This document shows positions 30,010-39,500 of a stretch of DNA of 64,000 bases, piece by piece. The DNA comes from Hyphomicrobiales bacterium (GTDB lineage: Bacteria; Pseudomonadota; Alphaproteobacteria; Rhizobiales; Rhizobiaceae), in NCBI GenBank assembly GCA_900470195.1, contig UEIJ01000001.1, forward strand, positions 310,001 to 374,000, given 5' to 3'. The position numbers were made by a program, and so were the translations under genes. Under the pieces are notes generated by a model. The model saw only the letters and a program-made list of their open reading frames with translations. It was not told the DNA's origin and did no database searches. Position 1 is the stretch's first letter, and every line of letters begins with the position of its first letter.

Positions 30010-30054
30010 GATGTATGTCGTATAAGTATAATATCTTACATACATCAGACATAC
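30010..30054. promoter_or_regulatory. Divergent promoter/operator region
   Basis: An AT-rich stretch carries a perfect 9-bp inverted repeat (GATGTATGT 30010-30018 / ACATACATC 30038-30046) and CATCAGACATAC (30043-30054), the reverse complement of a motif before alpA. It lies between the minus-strand HTH operon and the plus-strand leader and is the likely lysogeny-type control region of the element. Confidence 0.55.
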
Positions 30055-30116
30055 TTATTATTTATCATTCTATATTGACAATACATTAACCGTTAATAGA
30101 ATTAGAAGATGGAAAA

Positions 30117-30278
30117 AGAACTGGTAAAGCGCTCATGTGCTTTTGGGTCGGCTGACCACTGATCCAAGTCCGGAAGCTGACGGTATGTCCAAGGCGAAAG
30201 CCTAAAATCGTCAGGCTGCGGTAGCCAGTTCTCAATTCCGGACTTTAGAAATCATGAGAACAGCCAGGAGCTACCGAA
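30117..30278 (+). ncRNA. Structured leader RNA with alternative stems
   Basis: Nested pairings are AGAACTGG (30117-30124)/CCAGTTCT (30225-30232), AAGTCCGGAA (30166-30175)/TTCCGGACTT (30236-30245), CTGACG/CGTCAG, and AGGC-GAAA-GCCT, a hairpin with a GNRA tetraloop. A competing set (GGTAGC 30220-30225/GCTACC 30270-30275 and GTTCTC 30228-30233/GAGAAC 30256-30261) covers the GGAG ribosome site of the next gene. It is either a cis-regulatory leader or a separate RNA. No known class is recognised. Confidence 0.55.
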
Positions 30279-30578
30279 ATGACCACGTTAACTAACGCCA
30301 TCCCTGCTATCGAATACGGCCCTTCGCTTGTGAGCTTTTCGCAGATCGTGCCAATCGAACAAGCGCACGTGTACGAAAACGCACTAAGCGAAGTTTTGGA
30401 CGGCGATCGGGCAGCTTTCGACGCCATGTTGACGGTCCAGCCGTACGACAAGCGCCATCCCGTACATAACACACTACCAGGTTCGAAGTCGGCAACCGCA
30501 AGCGGAAACTACGTATTTTGCGCTGACATGCCATACGAGACATTTCTCAGCTTCATGGGCGCGATAATGAAGAACTAA
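30279..30578 (+). CDS. Small protein of unknown function
   Basis: 99-aa protein with no recognised domain, mostly polar and slightly acidic. GGAG lies 9 bp before the ATG and is within the structured leader, so translation may be switched by RNA folding. Confidence 0.6.
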   Translation: MTTLTNAIPAIEYGPSLVSFSQIVPIEQAHVYENALSEVLDGDRAAFDAMLTVQPYDKRHPVHNTLPGSKSATASGNYVFCADMPYETFLSFMGAIMKN

Positions 30579-30631
30579 CGGCGCAGCGGTGGCGGTTCAT
30601 TCGAGCCCCCACCATACGGTCAGCACCAACC

Positions 30632-30955
30632 ATGAAAGCGTTGAAAACAGGTCTATTAATGCTTTTCATGTGTGCAGGGTGCACAACAGTCGAGCAACGA
30701 GAAGCGGCAGAGCAAAGCCGCTTTTTGTCGTTTAGCGGTATGACCATGGCCGCTTTCACTTCCGAAACGCTCATAACGCCGCACGATTTTGATGATGCTC
30801 AAGGGACTCCCGTTTTCGTAGCTTACAAGTCGGCGCCGGACCCACGTTTCGGTTGTAAGATGCTTATACGAACGCGAAGTACCGGAGCGGGCGTCACCGC
30901 GGATGACTGGACGATAGAGGGAATAACGCGGCAAGGAGGCTGTTCCGGTATTTAA
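30632..30955 (+). CDS. Small putative exported lipoprotein
   Basis: 107 aa with a short hydrophobic N-terminus (LKTGLLMLFMCAGC) that resembles a lipoprotein signal ending at Cys17; the residue at -3 is Cys, which is unusual for a lipobox. Two further cysteines (FGCKM, GGCSG) may pair. Possibly a moron or lysis-related surface protein; function not known. Confidence 0.6.
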   Translation: MKALKTGLLMLFMCAGCTTVEQREAAEQSRFLSFSGMTMAAFTSETLITPHDFDDAQGTPVFVAYKSAPDPRFGCKMLIRTRSTGAGVTADDWTIEGITRQGGCSGI

Positions 30956-30964
30956 CCGCAGCCT

Positions 30965-31540
30965 TCATGCTTCAACGCTGACCAACGCATTATCCAGCGC
31001 CCGATAAACGGTCGCCTTGCTCAATCCGGTACGCGCCATGATATCCTTGATTAGCATCCCCTCGCCTCGCAACCGGCGAATTTCGGTAACAACGTCCGGC
31101 GTCGCTTGGGTCCTTCGGCCAAACTTGGTGCCTTTCGCCTTCGCCTTCGCGATCCCATCCATTTGACGCTCTGCGCGTATAGCCGTCTCGAACTCCGCAA
31201 ACACGCCCAACATTTGCAGCATAGCGCGCCCGGCGGGGTTGCTCGTATCGATGCTCTGATCGAGAACGCGCAGTTCTACACCCTTGCCTTGCAGATCCTT
31301 CACAATCGAGAGCAGATCGGCCGCAGATCGGGCCAGCCTATCAATTTTCGTGATGACGAACGTATCGCCTTTCCGTGCAAATCGCAGCGCTTCCTTAAGT
31401 GCCGGGCGGTTGCTGTCGACGCCCGAACGCTTCTCTTCGAAGATATGATCGGGCTCGACACCAAGCGCCAGCATCTTGTCACGCTGCACTTCCAAGCTTT
31501 GGCCGATGGATGAAACGCGAATGTAAGCTACCAGCGACAT
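30965..31540 (-). CDS. Serine recombinase (resolvase/invertase)
   Basis: 191-aa small serine recombinase. The nucleophile is in YIRVSS (Ser10 or 11), followed by RLARSAADLL, VFAEFETAIRAERQ and a C-terminal HTH (IKDIMARTGLSKATVYRAL). It starts inside a perfect inverted repeat (31538-31586). It may resolve element multimers or invert a segment; no second crossover site was found by eye. Confidence 0.93.
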   Translation of the reverse strand: MSLVAYIRVSSIGQSLEVQRDKMLALGVEPDHIFEEKRSGVDSNRPALKEALRFARKGDTFVITKIDRLARSAADLLSIVKDLQGKGVELRVLDQSIDTSNPAGRAMLQMLGVFAEFETAIRAERQMDGIAKAKAKGTKFGRRTQATPDVVTEIRRLRGEGMLIKDIMARTGLSKATVYRALDNALVSVEA

Positions 31541-31586
31541 GTCTCATATATCCTTAGAGTTAACGATAACACTTTTATGAGACATG
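31538..31586. promoter_or_regulatory. Resolvase operator or res subsite
   Basis: A perfect 11-bp inverted repeat (CATGTCTCATA 31538-31548 / TATGAGACATG 31576-31586) covers the resolvase start codon. This is the expected layout of a res site or of autoregulation. A further GAGACAC copy follows at 31591. Confidence 0.65.
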
Positions 31587-31693
31587 AAAAGAGACACGTC
31601 AAGCGATATTCTCACAAAGTATACATTTTGAAACACATTGTTCGACCGGTTTCGGAAAGCTATTGAATGGACTGATTTGTTTTGGGTAGGGCG

Positions 31694-32725
31694 ATGAGAA
31701 AATTAGAAGCCGCTTTCCATGAGCTTTGTTCAGCAGCCAGAGCAGCGGTGTATGAGGCTTGGTTAGACGCCAATTCAGCAAACGAGGGTTCTGCTGGAGA
31801 AGTTGACCATGTTTATGCGTTAATGCGTGTCGGTACGAACCGTTTAGGGCGGTACTGGTCGCAAATCCTGCAAGGGCGACGTTTAGCATTGCGCGTCACG
31901 GGAGTTTTTTGCCACCAAACGCCCAAGGCTCATTTTAGCTATCCATCAGAGGGCCGAAAATCCTGCGAGTTGGGGGATCTCCTGATCGTCCATCAACATC
32001 GAAGCGCCGTCGCAAAGTCGGCTCTCGAGGTAAGGCGGGCCGTCTTCATCCAAGCAAAAATTGGGCAGAACGGCCAGTGCAAGACAATCGATAAATATCA
32101 GGAATATCTTTACGAGAACTGGCCTCAGTTCGAACTGAAGGGGCGCGGAGTTGGTCGTAAGAAGTTCGAAAAAGGCGGTCGTGATTTTAGAAACGGCAAC
32201 TCAGGGGCATATGGCTTTGTTGAGACAAGGCTCCCGGTCTGCAGAGATTTTGCGCCGCTATTCTTTAATAGGTTTCCGTGGACGATAACGAGCGCCCGCC
32301 GACCCGTTGCTGCCGCTGGAGGTGAAGATGCGGGATCTTTTATTACGAACATGCTCTTCGACACGCCACACACACGTGGGCGCTCCGCGCTCATTCCTGG
32401 TCAGCCACTTTCGCTTTCAGCTGGATCCCCTAACAATCATTTTGACGTGACCGTGGAAGAGTTGCTGTCGATAACAGCGGAACGAACCCTGCCCCGCAAC
32501 GCAAACCGATATCGAACTGGCCCGCGTTCGGGGACCACCCTCTGCTTTCAACAGCAGTTTGGCGAAAACTCATTGCTACCCACGCTGGGAGAAAGCTTTA
32601 TCCCGACGCCCGGCGAGATCATTCCTCATCGCCTTGAAGGACTGATGGATACCAAACCGGGCGACAATGGGATATCAACTCTTCTAGTTGAAACAGGCGA
32701 CGTCATCGAAGAAGTGGCGCGGTAG
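31694..32725 (+). CDS. Putative PD-(D/E)xK nuclease-fold protein
   Basis: 343-aa protein of unknown family. CELGDLLIVH (around residues 92-101) followed by RRAVFIQAKI (about 114-124) resembles the D-(X)n-(E/Q)xK core of PD-(D/E)xK nucleases with Gln in the usual Glu position. No methylase or specificity subunit is nearby. It lies next to the resolvase as stand-alone cargo, so an anti-phage or restriction role is a hypothesis. A start at 31682 (TTG) is possible. Confidence 0.6.
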   Translation: MRKLEAAFHELCSAARAAVYEAWLDANSANEGSAGEVDHVYALMRVGTNRLGRYWSQILQGRRLALRVTGVFCHQTPKAHFSYPSEGRKSCELGDLLIVHQHRSAVAKSALEVRRAVFIQAKIGQNGQCKTIDKYQEYLYENWPQFELKGRGVGRKKFEKGGRDFRNGNSGAYGFVETRLPVCRDFAPLFFNRFPWTITSARRPVAAAGGEDAGSFITNMLFDTPHTRGRSALIPGQPLSLSAGSPNNHFDVTVEELLSITAERTLPRNANRYRTGPRSGTTLCFQQQFGENSLLPTLGESFIPTPGEIIPHRLEGLMDTKPGDNGISTLLVETGDVIEEVAR

Positions 32726-32971
32726 CACGGTGGCCGCCGGGTGCCGTCGAAGGGTGGTCCACCCCCCGGGGCAGACCGAACGCCCTAACGTCGGCGTCGC
32801 CCCACGCTCATACAAATTTTCAGCCCACCAGAACTTTCCGGACGATACGTCCGCACCGCCTTCCCCATTGTTCCTCGCCTACATTTTGCGATTTGGCCAG
32901 TTTTGAAGCCTGTTTTATCGCAAACGCCGCACCGGTATTTTCGACCTTAACAGCAATCGTAGGTCGGAAAA

Positions 32972-33523
32972 ATGCACGCCACGCTCAACAATCGGCCCCA
33001 CGAAGGCCCGAACTGCCCCAGTGTCGACGGTTTGATATTCGATCTGACGCGAGCCGCGCGTAGCGAACAGTCTGCCTATGAACTTGGGAATGCCCTGTGT
33101 GCACTGGAAACAGCCGTCAGCAAGCAGCCTTCGGTTACGGCCGTCGAGCATGGGCGCTTGGCGATGGCGTTTGCCAGTGCAGCCGCAGCTTCGCTCCGTA
33201 GCCCATCCAGCATTCGATATGCTGATGACATCGCGCTCGGCATCAGCGCCACATTGCGCCTATTGGGCAGATGGCGGATCGGCACAAGCGAGCCCTTTGC
33301 CGACGGCCTACGGGCTGACATGCGTATTTTCCGGAACGCGCTTCATAACGCCGATCTGAGATCCCAACGGCAGCACCGCGAAGCCATCGACCCACAACAG
33401 AAGACGCTTCGCATTGTCGAAGAAATCCTGGCGCCCATCCAGCATCTTTTAGTTCCGCCGACTGGCGGAAAAGTAGTCCGTTTTCGCTCGAAAACCGAAC
33501 ATTTCTATGGTGACGGGTGTTGA
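32972..33523 (+). CDS. Element protein of unknown function
   Basis: 183-aa soluble, largely helical protein without recognised motif. It precedes the virion-type genes and is followed by an overlapping small frame. The 246-bp gap before it (32726-32971) holds only a few GC-rich repeats and probably a promoter. Confidence 0.6.
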   Translation: MHATLNNRPHEGPNCPSVDGLIFDLTRAARSEQSAYELGNALCALETAVSKQPSVTAVEHGRLAMAFASAAAASLRSPSSIRYADDIALGISATLRLLGRWRIGTSEPFADGLRADMRIFRNALHNADLRSQRQHREAIDPQQKTLRIVEEILAPIQHLLVPPTGGKVVRFRSKTEHFYGDGC

Positions 33524-33765
33524 AATGGGCTATTTTCAGTTTGCCGGTAAAACCGCAGAACTCGGGCAACTGCACCACCCGCGTCGATACGACAACGACA
33601 GCCATTCGATGCAAGTTTCAACCCGCTTTCGATCATGTTTTTCGCCGTCTTTTTCTGAGACGCAACGATCGTTTGCCAGGTGTGGTGCAATGGCTCTTTC
33701 ATCCTCCATTCTGGCCAGAGGCGTCGCCACCCGTCGAGACAACGGGAGGGCACTCCAATTTGTGA
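33517..33765 (+). CDS. Possible small structural-module gene
   Basis: 82-aa frame starting at GTG that overlaps the preceding stop and ending in TGA across the start of the next gene. The tail (LHP-type LFHPPFWPEASPPVETT) is proline-rich. Overlaps on both sides fit a tightly packed operon, but codon use is weak and it may be a remnant of deleted phage genes. Confidence 0.3.
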   Translation: MLKWAIFSLPVKPQNSGNCTTRVDTTTTAIRCKFQPAFDHVFRRLFLRRNDRLPGVVQWLFHPPFWPEASPPVETTGGHSNL

Positions 33766-34465
33766 TCCCATTACAATAGCAGGCATCGCCCTGACAGCCG
33801 GTTCCACCGTCGCGAACACGATGGCCGCGAACAAGGTCCAGAACGTGCGTGACGACGCGATGGCGGCTGAACGCATTCGCCAGCAAGGGCTTGATCAGGA
33901 AGCGGCCGCGCTGAACACGCAGTCGCAGGACCGATACAAGGATTTTGGCGGCCAGCAGGAAGACAAGGCGACGCAGCTCGGCGATTACTTCGCGCAGCAG
34001 CAGATTGAAGCTGGCAACGCGAACGCTGAAAATACGGCTGCGATGATCATGCCGCAGTCGGGTTCGAATATCGTTGTCCAGGAAGAAGCGAAGCAGCGCG
34101 GCAAAGCGCGGGACTTCGCCAGCAAGAATGCAGCGGCACTCGGCAACTTGCGCAGTTTCGGCGACCTGATCGGGTCAATCGGACGCGAGCAGGCTCGGGA
34201 TGCAACCCAGATCGGCGTCATCGGCGGGTTCAAGCGCGGTTCCAGTGGCGTGTTGCCGTATGAGCTGGAAGCAGCCAACAGCGCCGGCCAAGGGCTCAGC
34301 AACTTGGGAGATTTTCTCAATCTTGGCGGCGGCCTTGCATTGAACGCAGGGCTTAGCAAAGGCAACGTCTTCCCGACCGCTCCCAAAACGCCAAGCGCCC
34401 TATCGGCGCCCAAACAGTCGAAAAGCCTGTACGACCTGTACGGCTCGAAAAATGGGATGTTCTGA
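33758..34465 (+). CDS. Internal virion (ejection) protein, gp14-like, with ATT start
   Basis: 235-aa protein. The N-terminus (CDPITIAGIALTAG) matches the MCDP.. start of podovirus internal virion proteins such as T7 gp14, followed by a long helical region rich in Ala, Gln and Asn. The expected start codon reads ATT (33758-33760), 7-8 bp after a strong GGGAGGG. Alternatives are GTG 33680, which lacks a ribosome site, or an internal ATG near 33820. The stop overlaps the next gene. Confidence 0.7.
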   Translation: MCDPITIAGIALTAGSTVANTMAANKVQNVRDDAMAAERIRQQGLDQEAAALNTQSQDRYKDFGGQQEDKATQLGDYFAQQQIEAGNANAENTAAMIMPQSGSNIVVQEEAKQRGKARDFASKNAAALGNLRSFGDLIGSIGREQARDATQIGVIGGFKRGSSGVLPYELEAANSAGQGLSNLGDFLNLGGGLALNAGLSKGNVFPTAPKTPSALSAPKQSKSLYDLYGSKNGMF

Positions 34466-34950
34466 TGCTCCAGGATGTGACGACTTTACAAAACCAGCCA
34501 TCAAGGGATTGGGCCGTCCACGCGATTGCCGCCCTTGGCAACATTCCACTGTTGGACGATCTTGCGGAAACGCCGCGATACGCCGCCTATGGTCTACGTT
34601 TGCTTCACATTGCAGCCTTTGAGTTTCCCGATTTTACAAACTCGGCATTCGATCTCGCTAATGAACTCGATAACGCATTGTTGCAGGCGGCGCCCCGTAT
34701 CTGCGAAACTGCCCCAGAGGATTTAACCAAAGAACGAATTCACGTTTGCCTTGGCGCCGCCGGCGCTTTGCTTCGTCCGCCGGTCGATGAACGGGGCGAA
34801 CAGTTGCTCTTGACCTGCTATCTCCGCGTTCGTCTGGACGCCCAAGCTCTTTGGAATGAAATTCAAAGTCGGGGCGACACCATAATGCGCAATGCCGAAA
34901 CATTCGTCGCGATGAAGCACGCTCACTTCGACGGCGGATGGCTGCACTAG
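34465..34950 (+). CDS. Unknown protein in the ejection module
   Basis: 161-aa helical protein with no recognised motif. Its start overlaps the gp14-like gene stop by one base (TGATG) and the next gene follows 11 bp later with a strong AGGAG, so it is a member of the virion operon. Confidence 0.65.
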   Translation: MLQDVTTLQNQPSRDWAVHAIAALGNIPLLDDLAETPRYAAYGLRLLHIAAFEFPDFTNSAFDLANELDNALLQAAPRICETAPEDLTKERIHVCLGAAGALLRPPVDERGEQLLLTCYLRVRLDAQALWNEIQSRGDTIMRNAETFVAMKHAHFDGGWLH

Positions 34951-34961
34951 GAGAAATAAAC

Positions 34962-36563
34962 ATGCCTATTCGCAGAAATGGCTACTTTAACAATCCAGCA
35001 CTCGGGCAGATATCGGCAAACTTGGCAGATATGTTTGCGCCGCCGAGTGGTGCGGACGCGGCGGGCTGGGCCACGGCGCATGCAAAGAATGCGGAAGCTG
35101 AACGCGAAGCCGATCGCTACCGAATGCTTGTTGACCGCAACACCACACCCGAAATTGCCGACTTTTACCTGCGCACCATGCCAGGTGGCGCAAAAAACAC
35201 GTACTACGATATTGATCAAGGCAACGCGACACTGCGTGCGAACAATGCCGCAGATAATGCTCGCGCGCTGGAAGATCGGCGCATGCAGGAAGCAGGCGCC
35301 CTGCAGCGCGTGTATGCGGCTCCGATCGGCGTCAATAAGGATCAGACTGTCTATCTGCCCGAACAGACGGCTGCAGCGACGGGGCTGAATGGAACCCTCA
35401 CAGGTATGTACGGCGTGAACCCAGGCGAAACGCTGGCGCTGCCGAACGGCCAGACGTTACAGGGCGCCCCAAAACCCATGACGTCCGATGAATGGCGGGC
35501 GACACAGAACGAGCGCTTGCGTCAATCGGGACAGATTTCAGACGACATGCTGATTGATACAATCGTCGGGGATAAAACCCCGGTGAAGGCCGTGGTTGGT
35601 GGGAAAGGCGTGTACGTCTCGCCAGGTGCTGCGGTACGCGGCGGCTTGGAAGTTTATGAAGAACCGAAGCCCGAGAAGTATGACAACTACCTCGCCGTTG
35701 GCCCCGACGGTCAGGAAAAACGCTTCCTCGGCTATGTAGGTTCGGAAGGACAGATCATTGACGCCAGCACGCGTGAGCCCGTTGCGAATGTCGTTCGCAA
35801 GGAAGGCACCGGGGGCGGCATGGCCGTTGAGGTGGGAAAAGACGGCGGTTTCAAACTCATAACCGGAAATAACGCCGGGCTCACAAATTCCCGCGTTACA
35901 GATCTCCAGCGATCTGAGACGGAAAATAGCCGAGCGGTCAACGAGTTGACCACGCTATTCAACACGCTGCGCCCCGACGATCTTGGTGTCGCTGGCAACG
36001 TCAACGAATGGCTGACAAATTACGGCGCCCAGGCAATTCCCGGACTGGCGCGCCCCGACGTCGCGTCAACCCGCGCCAATCTCAACGCAACGACGCTTGG
36101 CCTTGCGAAAGCGCTTGTTCAGGACGATCGACTTTCGGATGCGGACCGGCGCGCGGCCAACGACATTATGGTTTCCGGTGGGTTGGGCGAAAGCTTGCCG
36201 GGCGCCCAAGCAAAGCTCGCTTCACTGATCGCTCTCAGCGCGTACCGCCAAAAATTCGCGAATACGGTTCGCACCGGCGGAGAAGCGCTAAAGCCACTGG
36301 ACGGGGCAGTGCTCGGTCAGCTTGTCGATGAAGGGCTAATTTCTCCGCGTGTTGCAGAAGCCTATAAGAGCAACGTTTTGGACCATCGGCGCCAGGCGAC
36401 AAACTCCCTTCTCCCCGGCGTAAACGTGCTTGAGATGGGAACATCGTCGCGTTCCCAAGATACCGGGTCCGTCCCGACAGTTTCCACGCCGGAAGAAGCA
36501 AACCGCCTTCCTTCCGGCACCCGTTTCCGTACTCCCGACGGCAGAATAAAGGTTAGACCCTGA
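34962..36563 (+). CDS. Putative ejection protein (gp15-like position)
   Basis: 533-aa protein with long helical stretches and a polar linker. No enzyme motif is seen. Its position between the gp14-like gene and a very large gene mirrors the T7 14-15-16 order, on which the role is inferred. ATG 34962 has AGGAG. It overlaps the next gene (TGATG). Confidence 0.62.
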   Translation: MPIRRNGYFNNPALGQISANLADMFAPPSGADAAGWATAHAKNAEAEREADRYRMLVDRNTTPEIADFYLRTMPGGAKNTYYDIDQGNATLRANNAADNARALEDRRMQEAGALQRVYAAPIGVNKDQTVYLPEQTAAATGLNGTLTGMYGVNPGETLALPNGQTLQGAPKPMTSDEWRATQNERLRQSGQISDDMLIDTIVGDKTPVKAVVGGKGVYVSPGAAVRGGLEVYEEPKPEKYDNYLAVGPDGQEKRFLGYVGSEGQIIDASTREPVANVVRKEGTGGGMAVEVGKDGGFKLITGNNAGLTNSRVTDLQRSETENSRAVNELTTLFNTLRPDDLGVAGNVNEWLTNYGAQAIPGLARPDVASTRANLNATTLGLAKALVQDDRLSDADRRAANDIMVSGGLGESLPGAQAKLASLIALSAYRQKFANTVRTGGEALKPLDGAVLGQLVDEGLISPRVAEAYKSNVLDHRRQATNSLLPGVNVLEMGTSSRSQDTGSVPTVSTPEEANRLPSGTRFRTPDGRIKVRP

Positions 36564-39500
36564 TGGCTGACATGTGGGACGCATTTCCCAACGCTCCGAC
36601 AGCGAATGCATCTGCAAACGATATTTGGGCAGCTTTTCCGGATGACGAAACCGCCAGCGTGCAATCATCGCAAACCGCGGGAACGGCCCCCGTCCCTGCA
36701 TGGGACGTGAGGGACGAAACCGGCGTGCCGGGCGGCGCACGCGAACCGACCGCGCCGAAACCGACACCCGGACAACGTGCCATTGACATTTCATCCGGCG
36801 TTCTTGGCGCTCCGGTTGACACGATGAACGATATTCTGGCGGCGGTCGGCCTGCCCGTCAGCGACGCCCCGCTGTTCGGATCACGTTCTATTGGGAGCAT
36901 GATGCATGCAGCGTCCGGGGAAACCGAAGGTCGGGATATTGCGGAACGTCGCCCGGATCTCGCGCAATCAAGCGCACCGCTTGGCCAGCGGGTCTATTCG
37001 TCGTTTTTGAACACCCCGGACGCGAAAGCCCGATATCTGACGTCTCAATACGGTCCAGAAAATCATGGCTGGTATTATCTCAATGACCGCTTTGGAAACC
37101 CGACGGATCGAGTTGTCATTCGCGACGAAAGCGGAAATGAAAGCCTTTTCAACCCTCCTGGCATAGATGCCGGCGACATTGCCGGAATGGCTGGCGGCGT
37201 ACCGGACCTGATTGGCGCGCTGGCTGGCGGTGCTGCCAGCATCCCGGCTTATGCCGCTGGACCCGTGGTCGGCGTGCCTGCTACGGCTTTGGCGAGTTCC
37301 ATCGGAGCGCAAGCTGTCGGCGAAACCGTCGGGCGCCTATTCCCGGAAAACCGGGAGGCCGAACCCAGCATTACGAACGATGTTCTCCCGCGCGCGAGCT
37401 ATGAAGCTCTTATTGACACAATCATGGGGACTGCAATGGGCGGCGCGTCCAGCGCAGTCGGTGCGGTAACCAATAAGGTCCGCGCACCTTTTGCCAAAAG
37501 CGCGTCGGAACCCATGGCAGTTGAATTTCGGGCTGCGGCGGACAGGCTCAAGGAGCGCGGGTACGATATTAATCCGCTGCCGTCTGAAAGTGGTGCGGGC
37601 GGGTTTGTGCCACGTATGGAAGGCATGTTGGAGAAGCTTCCGGGTTCTTCTGAAAAACTGCGGCAGACACGACAGGCCGGCGACGATGCAATTGCACGTT
37701 ACCAAAGCGATTTGACCCAGGGAACGGATCCCGCCAAAGTCGGCCGCGAAGTTACGTCAGAACTCGCCACGCAGCGGAAAAACCTGATCATTGACAGGGA
37801 GAGCGCCCTTGCACGGGCTGACGACAGTATCGCCGCCAACGAAACCGCACTGCTTGATCGACAAGGACCGATCGTCGGCGCTGAAGACGCTGGGCAGCAA
37901 ATGCGCAGCGGCCTGGATAATGCGCGCCAGAACTTCCGGACAGAAGCAAATCGGCTCTATGAACAAGCGCGCAACGCTCCAGGCGGCCGTGACGCAATAG
38001 TCAACATGCAGCCGGTTCGGGATCAGGTTTCTGCGATACGCGACGCGCTACCGCCCGAAGCTCGTCGCAGCGTAACCGTGCCAACAGGCCTTTTGGACGC
38101 CAGCGGTGCCCCGATTTCTCGCGCTACGACAGTCGGCGGCGGCCCGAGCGGCGAATTTACCCCACAGGGGCTTTCCCGCTTTCTCTCTGGCGTCGATGAC
38201 ATTGCCGATACCATGACGCTCGACCAGGCCCGCCAGATGCGAACGCTGGTCAGCGACGCAATGAACGACAAGACCATCCTTCCGGGCGTTCCGGAGCGAT
38301 ATCTTGGGCAATTGCGCCAATCTCTGACGGAAGCCATCGACGGCAGCGTGAACAACGTTTCGGATCCGCAACTACGCAATACATTATCCGACGCGAACCG
38401 CTTCTATCGCGAAAACGTCGATCAGTTTTCCCGCAAAGGTGTGGCGGAAGCATATCGCGAGCCGACGCAACCGGGATACGTTGAAGACAATCAGCTCGTT
38501 TCGCGTTTGCTTGCCGGAGGCGGAAAACCCGGTGTTATCCGCGACATGAAGCGCACATTGGGCGAACAATCTCCGGAATGGGCCGCGGCGCGGCGCAGCG
38601 CCATTGAGCAGATTTTCGACAGCGGTCGGAGCCCGACGCTTTACGGCCGGAAGGTCGTCAACGTCGATGGATTGGTCGCGAAGCTCAATCAGATGGATGA
38701 CGGGGCGATTAGTGAGCTGTTCGGCGTGAAGGATGCCAAGCAGCTGCGCAATCTCACGGCCGACATATCGAACCGTTCGAAATATCTGGATGCTGAAGCT
38801 CTCTCACAGAACGGTACTCCCAACATCCTGTCGCAACTGCGCGCCGCGGCGAAGGCTGACAACCAGATATCGATCGACTACCGCAAGAACGTTATATCCC
38901 CGTTCCTGCGAGGCGAAGACGGATCGGCCGCAAAGCTATCGGCCGCCGAATTGGTGCCGTGGCTGTATCGCCGCGCATCTCCGGAAGAAGCAAATGCGGT
39001 CATCTCCAAGCTTCCCACCTCGATGCGCGCGGACGTCGAGCGCGGCGTCGTTGCGGACATCGTCGAGAACGCAATCTCGAAAGGCAATGGGGACATTTCA
39101 GCCGTCCGTCGACTGATTACCGGTGATGCCAGCCCGGCAGACAGTCAGGACATCGCGCGGGTCCTGGGCGTCGGCAAGGATGCAGCCAGCCGTCAGCAGG
39201 CAGACCGGATTAATGTTTTGCTATCACCGGAGAGCCGTCAGGCACTTCGCGACCTCGCGCTTATCACCGCGAAACGCCAGGAACGTGACGCAACCACATC
39301 AGCAATTGGTGGCTTGGCGGCCGGCGCAGCCGTGACAGGCATTATGTCGAGCCCGTCAGCGGCGCTGAAAGCGTCGCTAATCTCTCGCGGGTTGGCTGAG
39401 ATGGTAACGAGCGAGCCGGTACGGAAATGGCTGACGAACACGAAGCAGACCAAGCTGAGCCCGGTCGGGAAAGCACGTCTTGTCTCCGTAACACCGGCAT

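Noticed and set aside
33507-33779. ATG-initiated 90-aa frame at 33507
   Set aside because: It lacks a ribosome site and overlaps the end of one gene and the start of the ejection gene in another frame; the GTG 33517 frame fits the operon spacing slightly better and is kept only at low confidence.
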